Source: a bacterium (GTDB taxonomy: Bacteria > Actinomycetota > Acidimicrobiia > Spongiisociales > UBA11373). From it: DNA of 12,802 nucleotides. Numbering within the stretch: the stretch's first letter is position 1; each line of letters begins with the position of its first letter. The position numbers and the translations under genes are program-made. Location: assembly GCA_013202595.1 (NCBI GenBank), contig JABMPV010000036.1:1-12802 (forward strand). Direction: 5' to 3'. A model generated the notes under the pieces. That model was not told the origin of the DNA, searched no databases, and saw only the letters and a program-made list of their open reading frames with translations. Of the stretch, positions 6,112 to 12,554 are shown one piece after another.

Positions 6112-7062
6112 ATGAAACGCATTTTCGCTGATATCACGGAGACCGTCGGGGGCACGCCGCTCGTAGAGTTGCCGCGGATGTCTCCCGAGGGTGGCGCTCG
6201 GCTCGTGGCGAAACTCGAGTCGTTCAACCCGCTGTCGAGTGTCAAGGATCGCATCGGCGTGAACATGATTGTCGCGGCGGAGCAGGCCGGTGAGATCACT
6301 CCGGGCAAGACGACGCTTATCGAGCCCACGAGCGGCAACACAGGCGTAGCTCTGGCCTTCGCAGCAGCTGCCAAGGGATATCGGCTGGTGTTGACCATGC
6401 CCGAGACAATGAGCGTGGAAAGGCGGGCGTTGTTGCGGATGCTGGGTGCCGATGTGGTACTCACCCCCGGCGGTGAGGGCATGGCCGGCGCTATTGCCGG
6501 GGCCGAGCAGTTGGTGGCCGAGACTCCGGGTGCGTTCATGCCGCAGCAGTTCTTGAACCCGGCCAACCCCGATATTCACCGGCGAACCACCGCTGAGGAG
6601 ATCTGGGCCGATACCGATGGCGAGGTCGACATCGTGGTCGCGGGTGTCGGCACCGGCGGGACGATCACCGGCATTGGCCAGGTGCTCAAGCCGCGGCGAC
6701 CCGGCCTGTGGATGCTGGCCGTGGAGCCGGCAGATTCGCCGGTGCTCTCGGGTGGAACTCCGGGGCCGCACACGATCCAGGGGATCGGAGCCGGGTTCGT
6801 CCCCCACGTCCTCGACCGTGGAGTGATCGATGAGATTGCCCGTGTCCGCGGCGAGGATGCTCTCTCTGCCGCGAGACGACTTGCCCGCACCGAAGGCATC
6901 TTGGCGGGAATCTCCAGCGGGGCAGCGGTGCATGCGGCACGGGAAGTGGCCGTTCGGCCCGAACATGCCGGGAAGTTGATCGTGGTCATCTTGCCGGATA
7001 CCGGTGAACGCTATCTGTCGACCGCGCTGTTCCAGATGGATGCGGAGGGGGAGGTGGCGTAA
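6112..7062 (+). CDS. cysK: cysteine synthase (O-acetylserine sulfhydrylase)
   Basis: A 316-residue PLP-dependent enzyme that makes L-cysteine from O-acetyl-L-serine and sulfide in the cytoplasm. NPLSSVKDRIG contains the PLP lysine, Lys45. EPTSGNTG (71-78) is the substrate-binding loop, GVGTGGT (178-184) binds the PLP phosphate, GIGAGFVP (224-231) corresponds to the region that meets the CysE tail, and ILPDTGERYLST is the typical C-terminal signature. The length is normal. ATG at 6112 is chosen over an in-frame TTG at 6106 because AAGGG (6101-6105) stands 6 bases before the ATG but would touch the TTG. It is preceded by the cysteine-rich leader and terminator-like stem, which suggests attenuation control, and it overlaps cysE by one base. 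I favour CysK over cystathionine beta-synthase because no CBS domain is present and the partner is cysE; the exact sulfur donor is not proven. Confidence 0.93.
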   Translation: MKRIFADITETVGGTPLVELPRMSPEGGARLVAKLESFNPLSSVKDRIGVNMIVAAEQAGEITPGKTTLIEPTSGNTGVALAFAAAAKGYRLVLTMPETMSVERRALLRMLGADVVLTPGGEGMAGAIAGAEQLVAETPGAFMPQQFLNPANPDIHRRTTAEEIWADTDGEVDIVVAGVGTGGTITGIGQVLKPRRPGLWMLAVEPADSPVLSGGTPGPHTIQGIGAGFVPHVLDRGVIDEIARVRGEDALSAARRLARTEGILAGISSGAAVHAAREVAVRPEHAGKLIVVILPDTGERYLSTALFQMDAEGEVA

Positions 7063-7802
7063 TGGGCGCAGATCACGGATTCCTACCCCGGAGATCGAAG
7101 CGATGGCCGCGGCCGTTGCAGCGAGTAGGTGAGGACGTCAGGGCGATCTTCGATCGGGATCCGGCCGCCCGGAACGTGCCCGAAGTGCTCTTCTGCTCTC
7201 CAGGGCTCCATGCACTGGTGTTGCACCGCCTCGCCCATCGGCTGTGGAGGACCGGACTCAAGTTTCCGGCACGGCTTCTCAGTCACCTGAATCGGGCACT
7301 CACCGGCATCGAGATCCACCCCGGGGCACAGATTGGGCGCCGCTGTGTCATCGACCACGGCATGGGAGTGGTGATAGGTGAGACCACAGAGATCGGGGAC
7401 GACGTCATGCTCTACCAGGGGGTGACACTCGGCGGTGTGAGTGTTGACAAGAAGAAGCGTCATCCCACCCTCGGTGATGGTGTCGTGGTCGGGGCCGGCG
7501 CCATAGTGCTTGGCGCCGTCACCATCGGAGAATATGCCCGCGTGGGAGCAGGCGCTGTTGTGGTGCGAGACGTCCCGCCCGAGACGACCGTCGTGGGACT
7601 GACGGGTCGCGTGATCGACACGACGCATCCCGGAGAACAGGCAGTCCGCACCGACCTGGCCGAGAGCAGAGGTGACCACGCGGTAAGGGTGCTGGAAGTC
7701 CTGGTTGACCGTGTGAGCAACCTCGAGGACCGTCTCAACGGCGACGCCTTATCGATCCCACCCACCAGGGATCAGGGATACTCCTCGGGTTCCGGAATCT
7801 GA
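7062..7802 (+). CDS. cysE: serine O-acetyltransferase
   Basis: This 246-residue enzyme acetylates L-serine with acetyl-CoA to O-acetylserine, the substrate of the enzyme encoded just upstream. A short helical N-terminal domain (about 18-80) is followed by a left-handed beta-helix of hexapeptide repeats (about 82-185). IDHGMGVVIGET holds the catalytic Asp98-His99 pair, and YQGVTLGG, a lysine-rich loop and RHPTLGDG with His134 complete the active-site signature. The C-terminal tail ends in SSGSGI; a terminal Ile after Gly is the element by which CysE inserts into the CysK active site to form the cysteine synthase complex. The N-terminal part is shorter than in E. coli, as in many actinobacterial and Bacillus forms. 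Its ATG overlaps the cysK stop codon (TAATG), with a strong GGAGGGGGAGG site at about 7044-7054 inside cysK, so the two genes are co-transcribed and probably coupled in translation. Confidence 0.95.
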   Translation: MGADHGFLPRRSKRWPRPLQRVGEDVRAIFDRDPAARNVPEVLFCSPGLHALVLHRLAHRLWRTGLKFPARLLSHLNRALTGIEIHPGAQIGRRCVIDHGMGVVIGETTEIGDDVMLYQGVTLGGVSVDKKKRHPTLGDGVVVGAGAIVLGAVTIGEYARVGAGAVVVRDVPPETTVVGLTGRVIDTTHPGEQAVRTDLAESRGDHAVRVLEVLVDRVSNLEDRLNGDALSIPPTRDQGYSSGSGI

Positions 7803-7845
7803 CCCGCGCCACTCAATCCCGGGGCGCTAGTCGTCGGGATGCTCG

Positions 7846-8094
7846 GTGCTCGCCCGAACCTCGGGTTGGAGCGAGAACCCCGTTTATCCGCTGATCGGTC
7901 TGATCCTCCTCGGTGTGGCGACCGGCGGGATCCTGAAGGCGTTGACCGGGCGGCACGGGGTGGCTCAACTGATGCTGGCGATCGGTTTCGGAGCCGGGGG
8001 CTTCTTGTTCGGAAACGTGGTCGTCCAGGCCCTGTTGTGGGTCGGTGCCGCATCCCTTCCGGGAAGCTCACTCCAATCCATGCGCCGAACGTGA
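7846..8094 (+). CDS. small hydrophobic protein, two predicted membrane helices
   Basis: I do not recognise a family. The ORF encodes 82 residues with a short polar N-terminus, a hydrophobic segment at about 13-33 (PLIGLILLGVATGGILKAL), a basic linker with GRHG, a second hydrophobic segment at about 42-67 and a short polar tail ending in RRT. Codon third positions are strongly G/C, as in the neighbouring genes, which argues for real coding. The GTG start at 7846 has only a weak GGGA-like sequence before it, and a stop codon at 7828-7830 limits any upstream extension. It follows cysE on the same strand after 43 bases and might be the last gene of that operon. It could also be a chance ORF. Confidence 0.45.
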   Translation: MLARTSGWSENPVYPLIGLILLGVATGGILKALTGRHGVAQLMLAIGFGAGGFLFGNVVVQALLWVGAASLPGSSLQSMRRT

Positions 8095-8259
8095 CCGTCT
8101 CTTCTGACAGCCGCCCCCGCCACTACGTCACTCGCTACGGGATCGTGAGATCAAACCGGACTCCAGGAGCAGTCGACTCTCGACAGGGGTGCTGAGGAAT
8201 CGGTGATGTACCTGTCGCGCACCAGAACCGGGGCGCCGATACGGCGGAGTTGGCACCGT

Positions 8260-8466
8260 TCAGCCGGGGTCGGGTTCGTATGCCTCCCAAGCCCCGCTTG
8301 TGGCTGTGCTACCGAAGGCAAAGAGGGTGGCACCGAACGGGGTCCGTGCGAACACGACGATCTGGTGTGTTGCCGGGTCGTGGGCAGCGCTCCCGACGAT
8401 GGGAGCCGGGAACGGCTGGCTCTCCTGCCAGGTTCCTTCGTGGCGCACCCCCATTCCGTGGTTCTA
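8260..8466 (-). pseudogene. possible remnant of a kelch/galactose-oxidase-like repeat gene
   Basis: Translated on the minus strand between two in-frame stops, this stretch contains GTWQESQPFPAP followed by IVGSAAHDPATHQIVVF and later GAWEAYEPDPG. The order W..P.P...G.A..DPAT..IV.F...W resembles one kelch-type beta-propeller repeat as found in actinobacterial secreted proteins. Only about 65 residues remain, no ribosome-binding site precedes the only ATG (8454), and flanking frames do not continue the repeat clearly. It may be a decayed gene fragment or a chance match. Confidence 0.25.
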
Positions 8467-8473
8467 TGGCTGA

Positions 8474-8502
8474 TTGACAGGAACCTTCCCTGACGCAAGG
8501 CT
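8474..8502 (+). promoter_or_regulatory. candidate promoter of the lipoprotein gene
   Basis: An exact TTGACA (8474-8479) is followed after 17 bases by AAGGCT (8497-8502), which agrees with the nAnnnT core of a -10 box. The start point would lie near 8509, giving a leader of about 27 bases with the GGGGGG-type ribosome-binding site before GTG at 8536. Confidence 0.4.
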
Positions 8503-8535
8503 GGCAGCTCACAACCTGGTGAAGGGGGGCGAGTC

Positions 8536-9186
8536 GTGATCGTTCTTGTGCAGAGCCGCCGGATTGCGATTGTCGCGGCAGGACTGGTTCTGGTTGCGGG
8601 TGCATGTGGCGGGAATGACATCCCAGACACTGGCACCGAGCCCACGACCGTTATCACCGGAACTCAGACAACTGGCACGACGCGAGCCCCGGCCGGCGAT
8701 ACCACCTCAAGCGACGGGACAACGACGTCAGAGCCGACCGAGACAACTACCACGGTGGGCGAGACCGACGAGCCTTCCACTATCACCTCCGATGAGCTGT
8801 GTGAGCTGCTGCCCACAGTCGAGATCGGCGTGGAGATGGACGCGCGGCGGGACGTGACCACGTTCGCCAGCCCTTCCGGGGCCAGTTCCATATGCACCCT
8901 GTCGATCTTCACTGGCGAGAAGACCGTCTACATGTCCGTCGAGTTGGTGAGCAACGGTGGCGATGCCAGCTTCGAGGCAGAGGCCGGCTTCGTGGCGAGC
9001 ATCTACGGCGATGCTTTCGAGATCGAAGGGGTTGGCGACAGGGCTGTCGGGTTTGAGAACAGCGCAATTCAGGTCCTCGTCCTCGCAGGCCAATCGGTGG
9101 TGCGCATCATCTGGCCGACGGAGGAGCCGTATTCGCTGGAGCAGGCAGGCGAGATCGGCAGGCTCGTTGCTGCTGCACTCCGCTAG
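8536..9186 (+). CDS. secreted lipoprotein with Thr/Ser-rich linker
   Basis: A 216-residue exported protein of unknown role. The N-terminus has basic residues (RR at 8-9), a hydrophobic core at about 10-20 and a lipobox-like VAGAC with Cys24 as the probable lipidated residue; the -3 position is Ala rather than the usual Leu. Residues 33-83 form a low-complexity Thr/Ser/Glu-rich spacer, common in actinobacterial surface lipoproteins. The folded part (about 84-216) has two cysteines, Cys89 in DELCELLP and Cys120 in SSICTLSIF, which could form a disulfide. The arrangement, with a C-terminal helix SLEQAGEIGRLVAAAL, recalls the DUF3558 type of lipoproteins, but I would not assert membership. GTG at 8536 has a strong GAAGGGGGG site 6 bases upstream. 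It appears monocistronic. Confidence 0.8.
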   Translation: MIVLVQSRRIAIVAAGLVLVAGACGGNDIPDTGTEPTTVITGTQTTGTTRAPAGDTTSSDGTTTSEPTETTTTVGETDEPSTITSDELCELLPTVEIGVEMDARRDVTTFASPSGASSICTLSIFTGEKTVYMSVELVSNGGDASFEAEAGFVASIYGDAFEIEGVGDRAVGFENSAIQVLVLAGQSVVRIIWPTEEPYSLEQAGEIGRLVAAALR

Positions 9187-9587
9187 GCCGGGCATAGCAA
9201 CACCCATAGGGCCGCTGGTGACAATCCGTGCCGCTGGGGGTGGCGCGCCGATTGCTGACCAGCGCTGATCGGCCTCACCTGTGTTGTCGATCGCTCGCAC
9301 GAGAGGTGTCGGTCTTCCAAGAACGCCCCCGCCGAGTAGGCCCGCGGGAAGGCGCTTCCGGGCCTTGCGCCGCCACCCGAATCTGGAAGTCAATGGTGGG
9401 AAGATAGCGACAACGGACCTTGAGGGTCCGGGCATCTGCCGCACTGTCGATACTGGTGGGCCATCAACATCGGTGGTCCACCGTTCTCGCCCAACGCCCA
9501 CGAATGGTCGCGCGTGTCCATTGCCCCTCACTCCGAAAACACGCCGGCACCCAGCTGTGCCTCGCAACCTGCCCTTTCGGCAGTGCA
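9187..9587. other. 401-base non-coding stretch with two short palindromes
   Basis: No ORF here has a believable composition. Two small inverted repeats are visible: CGGACC (9414-9419) with GGTCCG (9425-9430) around TTGAG, and CGGTGGTCCACCG (9471-9483), a 6-bp repeat with a single central base. Either could be a weak hairpin or a protein-binding site. The stretch lies downstream of both flanking genes, so a promoter is not required here. Confidence 0.4.
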
Positions 9588-9995
9588 CTAGATTGTCGGG
9601 CCCGGTCTCCAGTCGATCCAGACCGCGCCGGGATCGCCGAGGTCGATCTTGACCGGTAGCCGGGTGCCGGGCACAAGGCGGCCAATCTGGGCCAGGGGCA
9701 CGATCTGCCGAAGGGTGACCGGGTATGGCGGTCGTCCTCCCGCGAAGATCAGCAAGTCGATCTCCATCACGGGCTGTAGGTTCGCCACCGTACCGGTGTC
9801 CCGAGCAGCATTCACCTGGGCCGTCGCCGGCTCACCTGATTCCGCCAACTCTGCTGCAGCCGTTTGCTGGGCCATCATCTCGCTGGTGGCCGCGAGTGCC
9901 GCGGAAGCCTCGCGCATCTGAGCGGCAGGGTCCCAGTCCTTTGACGCCTCCTTGGACTGCTTGGACAGCTTCTTCATGTCCTTGAGGAATCCCAT
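9588..9995 (-). CDS. small protein of unknown function with C-terminal beta-rich domain
   Basis: A 135-residue protein. The first half is charged and Ala-rich and probably helical, beginning MGFLKDMKKLSKQSKEASKD. The second half (about 58-129) looks like a compact beta domain: an RDTGT turn, then VMEIDLLIFAGGRPPY, VTLRQIVPLAQIGRLVPG and LPVKIDLGDPGAVWIDW. That pattern recalls domains annotated near DUF3592 or SHOCT proteins in actinobacteria, but I cannot name the family with certainty. No signal peptide or membrane helix is seen. The frame is open to 10043, but ATG at 9995 is chosen because AGGAGGT lies directly before it and the extension would overlap the upstream gene. It follows that gene after 13 bases and shares its KDMKK-containing N-terminus, so both are likely one operon. 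Confidence 0.8.
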   Translation of the reverse strand: MGFLKDMKKLSKQSKEASKDWDPAAQMREASAALAATSEMMAQQTAAAELAESGEPATAQVNAARDTGTVANLQPVMEIDLLIFAGGRPPYPVTLRQIVPLAQIGRLVPGTRLPVKIDLGDPGAVWIDWRPGPTI

Positions 9996-10008
9996 GATTA
10001 CCTCCTGC

Positions 10009-10398
10009 TCAGAGTGAACGGGCTTGCTGGTACAGAGCACCAAAATGGACCGACAGAGCCATGTTGCCCTGGAACCGCTCGTTCCACCCTTCGTAGGCAG
10101 TCTGCCAAGCCTCCGGCGTCAACCCATGCAACTGCACGAAGCTATCGATGCCGGCCTGATCGAGCTTCCGCTCGCCGATCGCCTTCGACAATCCGGCGTA
10201 CTTCTCAATTGTGACTCCGGCGATCGGTCCGAGCAATTGAGGATCGATGGCCTTTGCAGCACCTGCGGGCTCGCCTGCCGCCAACTGAGCGGCCTGCATC
10301 CCTTGCGCCTGCTCCTGCAGCTTCTGGGCCTGCTCGATCAGTTCGGGAGTCTGTGACACCACCTTCTTCATGTCCTTGATCTTCTTGAAGGCACCCAT
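10009..10398 (-). CDS. small helical protein of unknown function
   Basis: A 129-residue soluble protein, first of a two-gene unit. The N-terminal half starts MGAFKKIKDMKKVVSQTPEL and continues with a Gln/Ala-rich helix (EQAQKLQEQAQGMQAAQ) with coiled-coil character. After an Ala/Gly/Pro-rich hinge, residues 56-127 form a conserved-looking domain: GPIAGVTIEKYAGLSKAIG, then a segment ending LHGLTPEAWQTAYEGWNERF and a final MALSVHFGALYQQA. The spacing of Trp98 and Trp104 suggests a helical fold. I do not recognise a named family. GGAGG precedes the ATG at 10398 at a good distance. The shared KDMKK motif near both N-termini suggests that the two products are related by duplication of that segment or act together. 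Confidence 0.8.
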   Translation of the reverse strand: MGAFKKIKDMKKVVSQTPELIEQAQKLQEQAQGMQAAQLAAGEPAGAAKAIDPQLLGPIAGVTIEKYAGLSKAIGERKLDQAGIDSFVQLHGLTPEAWQTAYEGWNERFQGNMALSVHFGALYQQARSL

Positions 10399-10775
10399 GG
10401 TTCTCCTCCCGTCGTTGGGAACTGGACTTCCTCATTCGGCCTTACTCCCCGGCCCTCACCAGAGGAGTTCGGGCAGTGCTCATTCGGGTGTGCTGGGACT
10501 GCGAGTGCCGCTCCCGAGACATCGAGACCCGGTGCCCGATCGACCGGTGATCGGCTGACGGTGTATCGCGGTCACCGCTTGTCATCGCTTCGAGATACTG
10601 ATCGAGAACCGCTCAATTTCCCATCGGGTGATCGTGTCCAGAGCCGCCGGTTCACGTAGCGGTGATCGCGTGCCCCTCAGCGTGCACGATCAACGGTGTC
10701 GTTGCCGCAGCAAATGACGTGGTCCGGGCTGCCCGCCAGTCTGCCGAGCCGACAAATGGCGGCCATGGGGTGCCA
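10399..10775. other. 377-base intergenic stretch, no gene seen
   Basis: No frame on either strand gives a convincing protein. The stretch must contain the promoter of the two-gene unit on its left, but no clear -35/-10 pair stands out. The octamer GGTGATCG occurs three times (10546-10553, 10627-10634, 10661-10668); GATCG-type words are common in this window, so this may be chance. Confidence 0.4.
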
Positions 10776-10819
10776 ATCGGCTCAGCTGCGCTGAGAAATC
10801 GGCTCAGCTTCGCTGAGAA
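10776..10819. repeat. tandem pair of 22-bp repeats, each a hairpin
   Basis: Two adjacent 22-bp copies (10776-10797 and 10798-10819) are identical except for one base. Each contains CTCAGC and GCTGAG separated by three bases (TGC in the first copy, TTC in the second), so each folds into a 6-bp stem with a triloop. Read on the strand of sufU the loops are GAA and GCA, both GNA-type triloops, and the only difference is the middle loop base. The stop codon of sufU (10804-10806) lies inside the second copy, so the pair may act as terminator or 3'-end stabiliser of the suf mRNA. Confidence 0.75.
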
Positions 10820-11238
10820 AGCGCCTCATCGAGGGTGGTCCAGGGGAGGTCGGCGCACTTGATGCGGACGGGGAAGCGGCGAACGCCCTGCAGAGCGGCC
10901 AAATCGCCCATGACCTTGACGTCGATCTCCTCGCCGCCCTCCTCGATGGACATCATCTCCTTGAAGCGGCGTTCGAGGTCGCGAACCTCATCGAGGGTCA
11001 TGCCCGATACTGCGTTGGCCATCATCGAAGCCGAGGCCTGGGAGATCGAGCATCCCCTGCCGGAGATGCGAATGTCGGAGACCCGGTCGCCGTCGAACGT
11101 GAGGTCGAGGGAGATCTCGTCCCCGCACAGCGGATTGTGACCGTCGGCGTGCGCGTCGGGGTGCTCGAGAGATCCACTGTGACGCGGACTGCGGTAGTGG
11201 TCGAGGATGACCTCGCGATACAACTGATCGAGCGACAC
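10804..11238 (-). CDS. sufU: SufU-type Fe-S cluster assembly protein / sulfur acceptor
   Basis: A 144-residue zinc-dependent partner of SufS that accepts persulfide sulfur for Fe-S cluster assembly in the cytoplasm. It begins MSLDQLYREVILDHYRSPRH, typical of the family. Cys38 in NPLCGDE with Asp40, Cys63 in GRGCSISQAS and Cys128 in RIKCADLPW match the four metal ligands of Bacillus SufU (41, 43, 66, 128). The stretch between the second and third cysteines is long, with EEGGEEIDVKVMGDL, as in SufU rather than IscU. The frame is open to 11337, but GTG at 11238 is chosen because GGAGG stands 5 bases before it and the family starts here; the longer version would overlap sufS. It lies 65 bases downstream of sufS, and its 3' end runs into a tandem hairpin repeat. 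Confidence 0.93.
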   Translation of the reverse strand: MSLDQLYREVILDHYRSPRHSGSLEHPDAHADGHNPLCGDEISLDLTFDGDRVSDIRISGRGCSISQASASMMANAVSGMTLDEVRDLERRFKEMMSIEEGGEEIDVKVMGDLAALQGVRRFPVRIKCADLPWTTLDEALSQRS

Positions 11239-11303
11239 CCGTTCCTCCAGGGGTCTGTGTCCGGCGTCGAAGGCTACTCCGCCAGTGTTCGTACCCGTCC
11301 GCC

Positions 11304-12554
11304 TCAGGCGAGGCCGAACAGGCGTCGCGCCTCCCACAGCGCCGAAACCAGCGCGTCGACCTCATCGGTGGTCGAGTGCACGTAGAACGAGGCCCTCGCG
11401 GTTGCCGGCACGTCGAGCACGCGCATCAGTGGTTTTGCGCAGTGGTGGCCCGCCCGGATCGCAATGCCCTCCTGATCGAGAATGGTGGCGAGATCATGCG
11501 GATGGACGTCCGCGAGTGTGAACGACACCGCACCGCCCCTGGCGGCGGGATCGACCGGCCCGTACACCTTCAGGTCGGGTACCTCGGCGAGTCGTTGCAG
11601 CGCGTAGGAGGTGATGTCGATCTCGTGCCGGCGGACCTCGTCCATGCCGATGGCCGAGAGATAGTCGACGGCCGCTCCAAAGCCGACCGCCTCGGCGATG
11701 GGCGGTGTGCCCGCCTCGAACTTGTGAGGAACATCGGCCCAACTGGATTCGTGGAGACCGACGTCGCGGATCATCTCCCCGCCGCCCTCGGCGGGTTCCA
11801 TCTCCTCGAATCGCTCCGGCCGCCCCCACAGGGCTCCCACACCGGTCGGCCCGAGCATCTTGTGCGCCCCGAACGCGACGAAGTCGGCGCCCAGCGCAGG
11901 GAGATCGACGGGGGAGTGGGGCACCATCTGTGCGCCGTCGACGATGACGATGGCATCGACCGAGCGCGCTGCCTCGACCAGTACCGCAACCGGCCCGATG
12001 GTCCCGAGCACGTTGGACATTCCCGAGATGCCGATGATCTTGAGGCGACTGTCGACCAGTTCATCGAGGCCGGCGAGATCCACCATGTAGTCGGCGTCGA
12101 TGGGGAGGTAGACCAGTTCGGCTCCGGTATGGCGGCAGATCAGCTGCCACGGGACCACGTTGGCATGGTGCTCCATCGTGGTGAGCAGGATGCGGTCGCC
12201 CTCACCGAGATGGTGGAGGCCCCATCCGTAGGCCACCATGTTGATGCTCGATGTGGTGCCGCGGGTGAATACGATCTCGCTGGACGAGTCGGCGTTCACG
12301 AACCGGGCCACCTTGCCTCTGGCACCCTCGTAGCGCTCGGTCGCCTCCTGGGCGAGGGCGTAGGCGCCCCGGTGGACGTTGGCGTTGGCTTCGCGGTAGT
12401 AGGCGTCCATCGCGTCGAGCACCTGGACGGGCTTCTGCGTGGTCGCCGCCGAGTCGAGGTAGACCAGCGGCCGCCCGTTCATCTCCGTCTGCAGGATCGG
12501 AAAGTCGTCCCGCAGACGGGAAAGATCGACCCGCTCGAGCGGAGGATCGATCAT
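11304..12554 (-). CDS. sufS: cysteine desulfurase SufS
   Basis: A 416-residue PLP enzyme of the group II cysteine desulfurases that turns L-cysteine into alanine and an enzyme-bound persulfide. VYLDSAATTQKP opens the catalytic domain, MEHHANVVPWQ holds the cofactor-stacking His (129/130), VDGAQ has Asp206 and Gln209, and FGAHKMLGPTGVGALWG carries the PLP lysine, Lys232. GIAIRAGHHCAKPLM contains the catalytic Cys372 in the short loop typical of SufS. All key residues are present and the length is normal. The ATG at 12554 overlaps the sufC stop codon in an ATGA arrangement, which indicates translational coupling. With sufC upstream and sufU downstream it forms the distal part of an actinobacterial suf operon. 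It consumes the cysteine that the cysK-cysE products would make. Confidence 0.96.
   Translation of the reverse strand: MIDPPLERVDLSRLRDDFPILQTEMNGRPLVYLDSAATTQKPVQVLDAMDAYYREANANVHRGAYALAQEATERYEGARGKVARFVNADSSSEIVFTRGTTSSINMVAYGWGLHHLGEGDRILLTTMEHHANVVPWQLICRHTGAELVYLPIDADYMVDLAGLDELVDSRLKIIGISGMSNVLGTIGPVAVLVEAARSVDAIVIVDGAQMVPHSPVDLPALGADFVAFGAHKMLGPTGVGALWGRPERFEEMEPAEGGGEMIRDVGLHESSWADVPHKFEAGTPPIAEAVGFGAAVDYLSAIGMDEVRRHEIDITSYALQRLAEVPDLKVYGPVDPAARGGAVSFTLADVHPHDLATILDQEGIAIRAGHHCAKPLMRVLDVPATARASFYVHSTTDEVDALVSALWEARRLFGLA

Larger units (their letters stand above)
8095..8535. other. 441-base stretch without a convincing gene
   Basis: Several frames are open here on both strands, but their translations are rich in Arg, Pro and Cys and look like shadow translation. 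The exceptions are a kelch-like remnant on the minus strand and a promoter-like site near the right end, listed separately. Confidence 0.5.

Noticed and set aside
6058..6966. Minus-strand open frame opposite cysK
   Set aside because: It lies opposite a complete cysteine synthase, and its composition (many His, Arg and Gln) is typical of antisense translation.
8151..8657. 168-residue minus-strand frame and a 96-residue plus-strand frame in the gap before the lipoprotein gene
   Set aside because: Both overlap real or better signals, lack ribosome-binding sites and have Arg/Pro/Ser-rich composition typical of non-coding high-GC DNA.
9281..9652. 123-residue plus-strand frame between the lipoprotein gene and the two-gene unit
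   Set aside because: It is rich in Arg and Pro, runs into the 3' end of a supported gene on the other strand, and has no ribosome-binding site.
11239..11337. Longer SufU with 33 extra N-terminal residues
   Set aside because: It would overlap sufS by 34 bases and has no family similarity; GTG at 11238 has a strong ribosome-binding site and gives the usual SufU start and length.
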